From Chloroflexota bacterium (lineage in GTDB: Bacteria > Chloroflexota > Limnocylindria > Limnocylindrales > CSP1-4): a stretch of 13,887 bases of DNA. The stretch covers positions 1-13,887 of the forward strand of contig JAKAAV010000014.1 in assembly GCA_021802185.1 (NCBI GenBank), written 5' to 3'. Below the pieces are notes generated by a model. That model saw nothing but the letters and a program-made list of their open reading frames with translations, was not told the DNA's origin and ran no database searches. The position numbers and the translations under genes are program-made. Positions 9,401 to 13,887 of the stretch are shown here, piece after piece. The stretch's first letter is position 1; every line of letters starts with the position of its first letter.

Positions 9401-9967
9401 GCCACCGGCGTAGTCGGCGCCGGAGGCCCCGCCGTAGCCGGTGCCGCCCGCGTACGGCGCACCCCAAAAGCCGCCGGCACCCGGGCTTCCGCCGGGCGCG
9501 CTCACGCTGACCCCGCCCGCGACGAACGAGGAGGTCCCGCCAGCAGTCCCGCTCACCCCCGAGACTCCACCGGCCCCGCCGGCACCCACGGTGATCGTCG
9601 CGCTGGCGCCCGGAGTCACGGCCCGGTACGTCGCCTGGACGACTGCGCCGCCACCGCCGCCGCCGCCCGCGCCAGGTTTGGAGGAGCTCGGGTCCTGGCT
9701 GCTTCCGCCGCCGCCCCCGCCGCCCACGGCGACGACGTCGACGGACGAGACGCCATCCGGGATCGTCCAGGTGGCCGACGCGTCGAACGTCGCCTCACAG
9801 ATCCCCCCGCCCACGCCCGCGCTCGGTAGTGGGCAGTTCACGGCCGCAGCCGGAGGTGTCAGCCATACCGCCTGGGCGGGCAGCAAGAGCGCGACGGACG
9901 CGACCAGCACGGCGAAGCGTCGCACAGCCTGAACGTGGTCGGACGGCAGCCGCTGACGGGACCCCAT
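3485..9967 (-). CDS. Giant secreted mosaic surface protein (Gly-rich, beta-helix, MBG repeats)
   Basis: This protein has 2160 residues. Start: ATG at 9967 with GGAGG (9978-9974) six bases upstream; it is the most upstream start in the frame. Residues 1-42 form a signal peptide (Arg16-Arg17, hydrophobic 18-31, possible cleavage after AQA33 or AAA42). Domains in order: glycine-rich (57-318, opening with ATWTIPDGVSSVDVVAVGGG); three about 87-residue Ig-like repeats each with a Cys pair (327-589); right-handed beta-helix (595-1110) with nine coils marked by F-x-x-N turns; an end (1051-1110) carrying PLLGPLG, GSTAIDAAD, ATDQRGV and DMGAFEA, which matches the choice-of-anchor Q pattern; a Big_1-like Ig domain (1113-1209); MBG-type domains (1214-1489); another Ig-like domain (1490-1591); three MBG domains (1594-1868); an unassigned beta-rich stretch (1869-1999); and a post-COAP-like C-terminus (2000-2155, ITGGGYL, ANFGFNVKF). 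No LPXTG, SLH, C-terminal membrane helix or enzyme motif is visible, so a structural or adhesive extracellular role is the best inference. Domain names come from remembered family patterns, not a search. Confidence 0.93.
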   Translation of the reverse strand: MGSRQRLPSDHVQAVRRFAVLVASVALLLPAQAVWLTPPAAAVNCPLPSAGVGGGICEATFDASATWTIPDGVSSVDVVAVGGGGGGGSSQDPSSSKPGAGGGGGGGAVVQATYRAVTPGASATITVGAGGAGGVSGVSGTAGGTSSFVAGGVSVSAPGGSPGAGGFWGAPYAGGTGYGGASGADYAGGEPKLYSGGSPTEWETLFGGGGGGSSAAGGNAAEISGGDGGPGAVPSLGLFAGYSTAYAGGGGGGSEGTGGNGSYATSPGLGAAGGGAGNASTTSPGGAATANSGSGGGGTASFTNGTGGAGGSGLVIVRFLTPGGNWSQTISFTSVAPSTAVYHGTYTPTGTATSGLPVTFTIDGTTSSICSISGSVVSFTGVGTCTIDANQAGNTTYRAAPQVQQTFSVGKSSQIVGWTSAPPTNAVVGGTWNATGFTSSGLPVVFVVRSTSSSVCSIDASNVVHFTAAGLCAVDATQPGNADYLAATPVLQSFMVNAAGPADQTITFTSSAPTGATVGGPTYTPTASATSGLPVTLTIDASASSVCSIDASGVVSFAAAGTCTVDANQAGDADYNPATQVQQTFSVAVVPAGPILYVTQTGAGSADCSSWANACSALSRALTQATPGDQIWVAAGTYTPDTTDLPAPRTATFQLKAGVAVYGGFAGTETSLDQRDPKTNVTTLSGDLNGDDGADFANNSENTYHVVTGTGTGPLAVLAGFTVTGGNANGGGTNSYGAGMYIASGGSPTVRNVIFSGNTASNGAGGGMANNPGSPTLSSVTFSNNTATNGGGMANLSNSSPSLTDVTFSGNTATGGGGAMYSDTASLTLTDVTFSGNTANASGASSSGGGAMYNQNTASTLSNVTFSENSAGWGGGAVWINQGDAPKYSTWTDVTFIGNHGIGNGSGGGAVYSNGLAVLTLTNATFSGNWTHGTSSGNSGGAIYNMQATVTLTNATFSGNSATSGGGAIENLWGTVTLTNATFSGNSGGSAGAIEANGGGSNRGSVTVRNSILYGDHGYVGYPEYRVTLPIPTTMTYSDVQGGYSGTGNISANPLLGPLGYYGGSTKTFPLLPGSTAIDAADSTACPATDQRGVTRPQGSGCDMGAFEAQPFSLSVSGGDSQSAAIGHAFADPLQVTVSGTGTDPVAGGNVTFSAPATGATATFSSNPATIGTDGTASAAATASGAGGSYTVSASAAGATAPASFSLTNIAQMTPAFTFDLSALGKTYGDASFSVAGYASRPADDAGVITFALGSGSVGCTVTSVGQVTIAGAATGSDMCVITASIAADGSYLAAGPISASFNIAKAELTVTADNKSMTYGGTLPTPSVSYSGFVYGQTIGTSGVTGSPSCSIVAGPYTVSGSPYSIGCTQDTLSAANYSFAFVNGELTVTAGTPTFTFVLPDAFSKTYGDAPFSVAAYASKPADDTGAITFALGSGSVGCTVTSDGTVTITSASESATAAFACVIEASLASDANYLAAGPLSQSFPIWKAPTALSAISGHATYGGNATLTATLTNRANGDPLAGKTVTFQIGTSGVGSATTDSNGVATLADVTLPAGYTNAATYSAAVKAHFATEPMYYFGSAAAGDLTVDKATLTITPSSDQSMVYGSTPPANLGYALSGFVNDETDAGLRTAGALTGQASCSAGVSQTSSVASYTISCTQGTLTASNYAFTVSTETVTFSVTPATLTITPSSDQSMVYGSTPPANLGYALSGFVNDETDAALRTAGALTGQASCSAGVSQTSPVASYSIACTAGDLEATNYSFAASTDEVTFSVTPATLIVTADDKTVQYSDPVTLTATITGFVNSETLETSGVSGSASLTTSATLNLGNVTSAPGTYSITPSLGTLAASNYVFTLVGGSLTVTQEDARASYTGDALFWGTSATATSATVTLTATIKDITALADDPAYDSYAGDISHATVTFVNRDASNAPLDGCSDLPVALVSSGDTTVGTVACKTTMTISNSGATPYTIGIVVSGYYTDDTSDENAVIDVAAPITSYFITGGGYLTESSSAGTYAADAGRKANFGFNVKFNKGAKSLQGNVNILFRQGGHTYQIKSNALTSLGEKPSPCTKATASSSCTATFVSKANLQDITDPSHPVSLGGNLTFQMSMTDYGSRAMDTIGFTLYNGSALLFSSDWNGTRTVEQLLGGGNLSVR
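4631..5188 (-). repeat. Tandem duplication of a 93-residue MBG unit
   Basis: Two adjacent 279-bp units (4910-5188 and 4631-4909) encode residues 1594-1686 and 1687-1779 of the giant protein, both opening ATLTITPSSDQSMVYGSTPP. Bases 4798-4906 and 5077-5185 are identical over 109 bp. The rest of each unit is similar but diverged, most strongly in the C-terminal third. The exact 93-codon period keeps the reading frame and the domain register. Confidence 0.95.
6998..7720 (-). repeat. Beta-helix coil repeats in the giant gene
   Basis: Nine coils of 26-32 residues share a TFSGNTA-GGGAxYN style motif, with turn phenylalanines at 755, 782, 808, 834, 866, 896, 926, 957 and 983. Each has an Asn three residues after the Phe. 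The pattern resembles the FxxN repeats of chlamydial Pmp proteins and other parallel beta-helices. DNA identity between coils is modest, so these are old repeats rather than a recent expansion. Confidence 0.85.
8201..8989 (-). repeat. Three Cys-pair Ig-like repeats in the giant gene
   Basis: Residues 327-411, 412-497 and 503-589 are three copies of a unit. Each runs from a QTITFTSSAP-like strand through TSGLPV and CSIDASGVVSF to GTCTIDANQAGNADY. Each copy has exactly two cysteines, 15-16 residues apart (370/385, 456/472, 548/563), well placed for an intradomain disulfide. The second copy is the most diverged (SSQIVGWTSAPP opening). Units like this are widespread in secreted proteins of Actinomycetota and Chloroflexota. 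Confidence 0.85.
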
Positions 9968-10036
9968 GACACGCCTCCATCCTGAGGGGCCCCTACGGCA
10001 TTGAGAACTGAACGTCTGGACAGGCCCCGTCGTCTC

Positions 10037-10055
10037 CGCGACCGTCCTGGTCGCG
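10037..10055. promoter_or_regulatory. 19-bp inverted repeat in the leader of the giant gene
   Basis: CGCGACC at 10037-10043 and GGTCGCG at 10049-10055 are perfect 7-bp arms around a 5-base loop, about 70 nt upstream of the giant gene start. It could be an operator or a leader hairpin. A second short palindrome, AGGGGCCCCT (9985-9994), lies just upstream of the ribosome site. No clear -10/-35 pair for the giant gene was found. Confidence 0.5.
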
Positions 10056-10090
10056 ATACGGCCACTGTCGATCGAGGGTGGCGTGCGGGC

Positions 10091-10175
10091 TACCGTGCCG
10101 GTACGGGGGTGGGTACGGTATCGAAGCCCGTATACGGGGATGGACGACCGTACCGAATGCCGTACTGGTACGGTA
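10091..10175. repeat. Nested inverted repeat (85 bp) made of GTACGG/CCGTAC motifs
   Basis: Outer arms 10091-10120 and 10146-10175 are reverse complements at 23 of 30 positions. Three of the seven mismatches would be G-U pairs in plus-strand RNA. The central 25 nt contain the perfect palindrome CCCGTATACGGG (10127-10138). GTACGG occurs at 10101, 10113 and 10168, and CCGTAC at 10148 and 10160. The two left sites and the two inner right sites are mirror images about position 10133. The element sits between the divergent starts at 9967 and 10210, so it is a candidate multi-site operator; a structured leader or a degenerate small mobile element are alternatives. Confidence 0.8.
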
Positions 10176-10196
10176 GGCGGCGAGCCGAGTCGCCCC

Positions 10197-10202
10197 TACT
10201 GT
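10197..10202 (+). promoter_or_regulatory. Possible -10 hexamer for a leaderless transcript
   Basis: TACTGT fits the TANNNT pattern and ends seven bases before the ATG at 10210. That spacing would place the transcription start at or next to the start codon. No ribosome site precedes that ATG, which is consistent with leaderless translation. No good -35 is seen, so this is only a candidate. Confidence 0.3.
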
Positions 10203-10209
10203 CGCCCGC

Positions 10210-10755
10210 ATGGAGCGCGGCGACCGGACGAGCGACGGGCTACCCTCCGCCGGCGCCGACCCGCGCGAGGCGGATGCGGCGCTCGGCGATGCCGGCGACA
10301 TCGTGGCGCGGGCCGCGGCCGACGAGGCGGCGGCCGACGCGGCACGCGCGCGGTTCCGCCGGCAGGGCCTGCCGGCGCTGGCGCCCGACGAGCGGATCGA
10401 GCCGCTCCTCGAACCTGGTGAACTACTCGTGGCCGTCCGCCATGCCGCGCTGCTCGAGCGCCGCGATCCGAGCCCGGGCGAGCGGCTCACGACGGGGGTG
10501 GCGGGCGAGCTCTATGTGACGTCACGCCGCCTCGTGCTCGTCGGCCGCCTGACGCTCTCGGTCGAGCTCGCCGCGATCGCCGATGCCGTCGTCTCCGGGG
10601 AACGGCTCCTCCTCGTCCTGCGCGACGGACACGGGGTGGCCCTGCAGGTCGCGGGGCCGCGCCGGCTGTGGGTCGAGATCGCCGCGGCGCGCGCGTCCGC
10701 GAGGGCTGCTCAGGCCGCGGGGTCGGGCGCCGGTCCTCAGCCGGCGGCGCGGTAG
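10210..10755 (+). CDS. Hypothetical protein with a possible PH/GRAM-like domain
   Basis: This protein has 181 residues. The first 50 or so are acidic and Ala-rich, likely helical or disordered. Residues 60-165 show the strand pattern of a bacterial PH/GRAM-like module: LLEPGELLVAVRHA, then GELYVTSRRLVLVGR (99-113), ELAAIADAVV, LLLVLRDGHGVAL and a closing helix LWVEIAAARASAR. The 'new strand, TSRRLVLVG' arrangement is what suggests the fold; no catalytic motif is visible. It has no signal peptide or membrane helix, so it is probably cytoplasmic. It starts at the ATG facing the nested inverted repeat, diverges from the giant gene and has no obvious ribosome site. Its last 19 bases overlap the 3' end of the response regulator on the other strand. 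Function is not recognised; the fold call is tentative. Confidence 0.75.
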   Translation: MERGDRTSDGLPSAGADPREADAALGDAGDIVARAAADEAAADAARARFRRQGLPALAPDERIEPLLEPGELLVAVRHAALLERRDPSPGERLTTGVAGELYVTSRRLVLVGRLTLSVELAAIADAVVSGERLLLVLRDGHGVALQVAGPRRLWVEIAAARASARAAQAAGSGAGPQPAAR

Positions 10756-11408
10756 CGGCGCGCGGCCTCGGCCCGGTTCCGCGCGCCGAGCTTGTGCAGG
10801 ATGCGGCTGACGTGCGCCTCCACCGTGCGCGGCGAGAGCGTCAGGGCCAGGGCGATCTCGTGATCGGTGAGCCCCTCGGCGAGGCGCGCCAGCACCTCGG
10901 CCTCGCGCGCGGTGAGCGTGCCGAGCGCGGGATCCGCCGGACTCCCCGGGCCTGCGCCGGGGCGCGACGTTCCGACCAGGCGCTGCACGAGGCGCGCCGC
11001 CGTCTTGTGGCTCATCGCGAGCTCGCCCTCCCAGGCCGCCCGTACGGCGCGCGCAAGTCCGTCGACGGAGAGGTCCTTGGTGAGGTAGCCCACCGCGCCG
11101 AAGCGCATCGCCTCGAGCACGTGGCGGTCCTCGCGCGAGGCGGTCAGCATGACGATGCGCGTGTCGGGCAGCCGTGGTGCGAGCTCGCGCACGAGCGCGA
11201 CGCCGTCCATGCCGGGCAGCTCGATGTCGAGGAGCAGCACGTCGGGACGGAGGCGCGGCGCGAGCTCGAGGGCGTCCTCGGCGCTCGCGGCCTCGCCGAC
11301 CACCTCGAGCCCGGGCACGCCCAGGGCCTGGCGCACGGCGCTCCGCACGAGCGGATGGTCGTCGACGATCATGACGCGGAGGCAGGTGGGGGCAGCGTGC
11401 GCCGTCAT
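10737..11408 (-). CDS. NarL/FixJ-family two-component response regulator
   Basis: This protein has 223 residues. The receiver domain (about 10-125) has the acidic pair Asp16-Asp17 (VDDHP), the phosphoacceptor Asp61 in LLLDIELPGMDG, Thr89 (MLTA) and Lys111 (LTKD), so all key residues are present. A Gly/Pro-rich linker (about 147-162) leads to a LuxR/GerE helix-turn-helix (163-220: LTAREAEVLARLAEGLTDHE, then SPRTVEAHVSRILHKLGARN). This is the standard NarL layout and length. Its ATG overlaps the kinase stop as ATGA (11408-11405), so it is probably translated by coupling, and the kinase is its expected phosphodonor. The 3' end overlaps the convergent PH-like gene by 19 bp, with no room for a terminator between them. 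Its targets are unknown; the dyad at 10091-10175 is one possibility but unproven. Confidence 0.96.
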   Translation of the reverse strand: MTAHAAPTCLRVMIVDDHPLVRSAVRQALGVPGLEVVGEAASAEDALELAPRLRPDVLLLDIELPGMDGVALVRELAPRLPDTRIVMLTASREDRHVLEAMRFGAVGYLTKDLSVDGLARAVRAAWEGELAMSHKTAARLVQRLVGTSRPGAGPGSPADPALGTLTAREAEVLARLAEGLTDHEIALALTLSPRTVEAHVSRILHKLGARNRAEAARRYRAAG

Positions 11409-13126
11409 GCCGGAGCGGCCTCGAGCGGCGCCGTCGCGAGCGGCACGGCCGCGGCGAGCGGCCCGGCGTCGATGGGCACGACGAGCCGGACCCGCGTCCC
11501 CTTCGCCGGCGCCGACTCGATCTCGAGCCGGGCGCCGATCCCGGCCGCCCGTTCGCGCATGCCCGCCAGGCCGAACCTGCCAGCCCCCACTGACCCGGGG
11601 TCGAAGCCCCGCCCGTTGTCGCGGACCTCGAGGACGAGGTGGCCGCCGTCGAGGACGCCGCGGACCCGCACCAGCGTGGCATCGGCGTGACGCCGCACGT
11701 TGGTGAGCGCCTCCCCCACGATGCGCAGCGTCTCGGCCTCGGCGCGCGACGGCAGGGCCGGCAGGTCGGTGCCGCAGTCGAACTCGACCGACAGCCCGAA
11801 GCGGTCCTCGAAGTCCTCGAGCGAGCGCGCCAGCAGCGCGCGCAGCGACCCGTTCGTCGCGTCCGGTGCGCGCATCGTCGCCACCGCCTCCCGCGCCTCG
11901 GCCATGCCCGCGTCGACGGCCGCGGTCACCTCGTCGCAGAGCGCCCGCGCCTCGGCACTGAGGCCCGGCTGGGCAGTGAGACGCGTGGCCTTGAGCTTCG
12001 CCAGCCAGAGGTCCTGCGCCAGGCCGTCGTGCAGCTCGCGCGCCAGCCGCTCGCGCTCCCCGGCCGCCGCGAGCGCCCGTTCCTGCGCGACGAGCTGCGC
12101 CTCGACGCGGCGCAGCGCCGTGATGTCGTGGAGCAGGACGAGCCGCCCCATCGGCCGGCCCTGCCAGTCGGCCAGCGGGGTGCTGCTGACCTGGCAGGTG
12201 CGCGTGCCGTCGGACGACTCGTAGGCGGCCTCGCCGGCGGTGTCCGCGTCGAGCACGCAGCGCGCGAGATCGGGGGAGGCGGCCAGCGCCAGTGCGGCCG
12301 GTTGGCCGAGCATCGAGCACCGGTCACGTCCGAGCAGGCGCAGCGCAGCCTCGTTGAGGTCGGCGATCCTGCCCTGCCCGTCGAGCACGAGGAGGCCGTC
12401 GGGCATGCGCGCGAGGATCGTCTCGCGGGCCACCGGCACGAGGTCGAACAGGCGGAACCGCAGCAGGGCCACGGCGTACATGAGGGCGGCGGCGTCGAAG
12501 CTGACCACGCCCGAGACGATGTTCGGCACGTAGGCGATCTCGAAGGCCACCAGGGGGTACAGCAGGCGCATCGCGACCTGCCCGGTGAGGATCAGCGCGA
12601 CCGGCACGCGATGGGCCGGCGAGCGCGCGAAGAGGAGGAGGAAGACCGCGGTCGAGCCGATGAACAGGGCGACGACGACGCCGGCCGACCCCAGCCCCAG
12701 GAGCGTGCGGACGCCCTGCACCTGCTCGCCGTTCCACCACACGTTGCTCCAGGCGAGGCGTCCCCCGGCCACGGCGTCGAGCCCGACGTGGGCGACCGTC
12801 ACGCCTGCGAGGAGGGCCACCACGGGGCGCGTCAGCCAGCGCTCGAGCCCGGCGTAGACGAGGGCGAACCAGAGGGCGAGGACGGCGCTCGGGACCGTCA
12901 GCGCGTCACGGAAGAGGAACCAGGGGCGCTTCAGCGCCGGATCGACCGCCGCCGCCTCGCCTGCCGCGCCCAGGCACCACAGCACGAGGAGGAAGGCCAC
13001 GAGCGCGAGCGGGAGGGCGCCGCGCGTGTCGCCGCGCCGCCGCCAGAGGTAGAGCCCGATCGCGCCAATGAACACGGCCGAACCGAGCGTCGGCCAGAGC
13101 ATCGGGTCGAAGTGGTAGGCAAGCAA
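11405..13126 (-). CDS. 7TM-PAS sensor histidine kinase (NarL-type partner)
   Basis: Counting from TTG 13126 (573 residues), seven hydrophobic segments lie at about 11-28, 37-57, 68-93, 100-120, 142-166, 174-198 and 201-224, matching a HisKA_7TM-type sensor. A PAS domain (about 235-332, MPDGLLVLDGQGRIADLNEA) follows. A dimerisation/phosphoacceptor helix carries the HisKA_3 motif ERLARELHDGLAQDL with His366. The HATPase domain shows the N box EALTNVRRHA (Asn476), DNGRGFD (503-509), GRFGLAGMRERA and GTRVRLVVP. An Ala/Pro-rich tail closes the protein. It belongs to the DesK/LiaS/NarL-type kinases at the membrane and should phosphorylate Asp61 of the coupled regulator. Start is uncertain: TTG 13126 has GAAGG (13139-13135) eight bases upstream; GTG 13147, ATG 13102 and a GTG at 13306 are also in frame. 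The stretch before 13147 reads like non-coding DNA and lacks the sensor pattern. Confidence 0.93.
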   Translation of the reverse strand: MLAYHFDPMLWPTLGSAVFIGAIGLYLWRRRGDTRGALPLALVAFLLVLWCLGAAGEAAAVDPALKRPWFLFRDALTVPSAVLALWFALVYAGLERWLTRPVVALLAGVTVAHVGLDAVAGGRLAWSNVWWNGEQVQGVRTLLGLGSAGVVVALFIGSTAVFLLLFARSPAHRVPVALILTGQVAMRLLYPLVAFEIAYVPNIVSGVVSFDAAALMYAVALLRFRLFDLVPVARETILARMPDGLLVLDGQGRIADLNEAALRLLGRDRCSMLGQPAALALAASPDLARCVLDADTAGEAAYESSDGTRTCQVSSTPLADWQGRPMGRLVLLHDITALRRVEAQLVAQERALAAAGERERLARELHDGLAQDLWLAKLKATRLTAQPGLSAEARALCDEVTAAVDAGMAEAREAVATMRAPDATNGSLRALLARSLEDFEDRFGLSVEFDCGTDLPALPSRAEAETLRIVGEALTNVRRHADATLVRVRGVLDGGHLVLEVRDNGRGFDPGSVGAGRFGLAGMRERAAGIGARLEIESAPAKGTRVRLVVPIDAGPLAAAVPLATAPLEAAPA

Positions 13127-13372
13127 GACGCAGACCTTCGATGGCACAGCCGTAAGCCGTGCGCTCGGGGGAGCTGGGCCGTAGCCGCCGAGCGCGATCA
13201 CCCCCCCACGATCTGCGTCAGCGTGCGCCTTGCAGTCCAGGTTGCGTAGGGCCGATGGTCGTGACTCGCGACACGGGATCTCTCGGAGACCGTCCTCATG
13301 AATCACAGCAAGCGGAGCGCGGTCATGGACTTGCTTCGCCGCGGGCCATGAACTGCGGCTGTGTGTCGCGAC

Positions 13373-13401
13373 TTGACGGACGGCGACGAGGTCGCTAGCA
13401 T
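13373..13401 (+). promoter_or_regulatory. Sigma70-like promoter of the ArsR gene
   Basis: TTGACG (13373-13378, five of six matches to TTGACA) is followed after exactly 17 bases by TAGCAT (13396-13401, four of six matches to TATAAT). Transcription would begin near 13407-13409, just ahead of the AT-rich palindrome and about 25 nt upstream of a ribosome site. Confidence 0.6.
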
Positions 13402-13409
13402 CAGGAACG

Positions 13410-13421
13410 CTTTATATAAAG
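13410..13421. promoter_or_regulatory. AT-rich palindrome, candidate ArsR operator
   Basis: CTTTATATAAAG is a perfect 12-bp palindrome in very GC-rich surroundings. It sits at the predicted transcription start, the position where ArsR-family dimers usually bind to repress their own operon. Operator function is inferred from placement and symmetry. Confidence 0.5.
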
Positions 13422-13433
13422 TCCCGCTCACGT

Positions 13434-13438
13434 GAGGG
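13434..13438 (+). promoter_or_regulatory. Ribosome binding site deciding the ArsR start
   Basis: GAGGG lies six bases before CTG 13445 in the ArsR frame and about 106 bases before the first ordinary start (GTG 13544). An in-frame TGA at 13433-13435 excludes any start further upstream. Confidence 0.5.
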
Positions 13439-13444
13439 TTCCTC

Positions 13445-13825
13445 CTGCCTTCCCCGGCACACATCCGGTCGACCATCGCGACCATCACGGCCGCACCCGA
13501 CGAGCTGCGTGACCTTCGCGGGTTCCACAAGGCGCTCGGCGACGTGACCCGGCTGCGCATGATCCAGCGGCTCGCCGAGGGCCCGGCGACCGTGACCGAT
13601 CTCGTCGAGCTCGTCGACCTGTCGCAGCCACTCGTCTCGTGGCACCTGCGGACCCTCAAGGCCGCCGGACTCGTCGAGACGCGGCGGGTCGGGCGCGAGG
13701 TGATCTGCTCGCTGCGACGCGACGAGTTCGAGCGGTACGAGCGGGCGCAGGCGTGGCTGCTGGCGGCGGGCACGGACGCAGATGCGGCGCGCGGCCGGCC
13801 GGCCACGGACGAGGCGACGGCGTGA
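13445..13825 (+). CDS. ArsR-family winged-helix transcriptional regulator, probable CTG start
   Basis: Read from CTG 13445 this is 126 residues, the normal ArsR length. Residues 20-45 form the first helices (ELRDLRGFHKALGDVTRLRM), where FHKALGD-TRL matches the family FKALGDPTRL pattern. The recognition region is TVTDLVELVDLSQPLVSWHL (49-68), then KAAGLVETRRVGREVICSL for the wing. The metal-sensing CxC motif is absent; a single Cys88 remains, so it probably senses something other than arsenic-type metals. No ATG, GTG or TTG lies in frame before GTG 13544. Starting there would delete the conserved first helix. The coding signal upstream, the GAGGG site and the promoter geometry favour a CTG (or another near-cognate) start; a sequence error in the 5' end is the alternative. 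It probably represses itself and the coupled downstream gene. Confidence 0.85.
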   Translation: MPSPAHIRSTIATITAAPDELRDLRGFHKALGDVTRLRMIQRLAEGPATVTDLVELVDLSQPLVSWHLRTLKAAGLVETRRVGREVICSLRRDEFERYERAQAWLLAAGTDADAARGRPATDEATA

Positions 13826-13887
13826 CCGAACACTCCCTCGTCCCGCCCGAGACCCGGGCGCGGATCAAGACGCTGGCCGTGCCCGTG
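13822..13887 (+). CDS. Start of an unidentified gene coupled to the ArsR regulator
   Basis: GTG 13822 overlaps the ArsR stop as GTGA, with GAGG (13811-13814) seven bases upstream. Only 22 codons are visible (MTEHSLVPPETRARIKTLAV followed by PV). The basic stretch followed by a hydrophobic turn could be the N-terminus of a membrane protein such as a transporter, a common partner of ArsR regulators, but the sequence is too short to assign. It is presumably co-transcribed with and controlled by the ArsR protein. Confidence 0.65.
   Translation, partial: MTEHSLVPPETRARIKTLAVPV

Larger units (their letters stand above)
13127..13444. other. Divergent intergenic region between kinase and ArsR genes
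   Basis: The right half carries the ArsR promoter, palindrome and ribosome site listed separately. The left half must drive the kinase/regulator operon, but no convincing minus-strand -35/-10 pair was found. TCATGG (13323-13328) and CCATGA (13346-13351) form a spaced inverted repeat of unclear meaning. Confidence 0.5.

Noticed and set aside
9645..9770. CCG-rich triplet runs as a possible simple-sequence repeat element
   Set aside because: They encode the poly-Gly runs of the glycine-rich domain and are explained by codon choice there.
11639..13249. A 536-codon plus-strand open frame opposite the sensor kinase
   Set aside because: The translation is His/Glu/Arg-rich without any fold signature, while the minus strand has complete kinase motifs in the right order.

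Overview
The window is GC-rich DNA (well over 60% G+C by eye) with dense coding, GTG/TTG starts and tight 4-bp overlaps. The gene families are a large LuxR-type ATPase regulator, a NarL-family two-component pair with a 7TM sensor, and a huge MBG/choice-of-anchor surface protein. Together they suggest a soil- or water-type bacterium of the Chloroflexota or Actinomycetota. That is an inference from composition and gene content; no rRNA or marker gene is present to settle it.

Layout from left to right. (1) Positions 1-2607, minus strand: most of a large AAA/NACHT-like ATPase regulator with a TPR-like arm. Its C-terminus, where a LuxR DNA-binding domain is expected, lies off the left edge. (2) Positions 2608-3484: about 880 nt with no convincing gene. 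It holds two short CCGAT/ATCGG palindromes and, at its right end, a 13-bp perfect hairpin just past the stop of the next gene. (3) Positions 3485-9967, minus strand: one 2160-residue secreted mosaic protein. In order it has a signal peptide, a glycine-rich domain, three Cys-pair Ig-like repeats, a parallel beta-helix with a choice-of-anchor-Q-like end, an Ig-like domain, a run of MBG-type domains (two adjacent ones nearly identical in DNA) and a post-COAP-like C-terminus. It has no recognisable cell-wall anchor. (4) Positions 9968-10209: the divergent control region between the giant gene and a small plus-strand gene. It contains a 19-bp hairpin and an 85-bp nested inverted repeat built from GTACGG/CCGTAC motifs around the palindrome CCCGTATACGGG. 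(5) Positions 10210-10755, plus strand: a 181-residue protein with a possible PH/GRAM-like fold, overlapping tail-to-tail with the next operon. (6) Positions 13126 down to 10737, minus strand: a sensor kinase (7TM-PAS-HisKA_3-HATPase) and a NarL-type response regulator, translationally coupled by an ATGA overlap. (7) Positions 13373-13887, plus strand: a sigma70-like promoter, an AT-rich palindrome, an ArsR-family regulator that seems to lack an ordinary start codon, and the first 22 codons of a gene coupled to it by a GTGA overlap.

How the genes may work together: the kinase/regulator pair, the LuxR-type ATPase and the ArsR protein are three separate regulatory systems around one expensive surface protein. 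Only the ArsR unit shows a plausible operator beside its own promoter. Nothing in the sequence proves that the two-component pair controls the giant gene. I see no CRISPR array, tRNA, rRNA, transposase or recognised defence system. The least ordinary items are the nested dyad at 10091-10175, the mosaic giant protein with its fresh internal duplication, and the non-AUG ArsR start.
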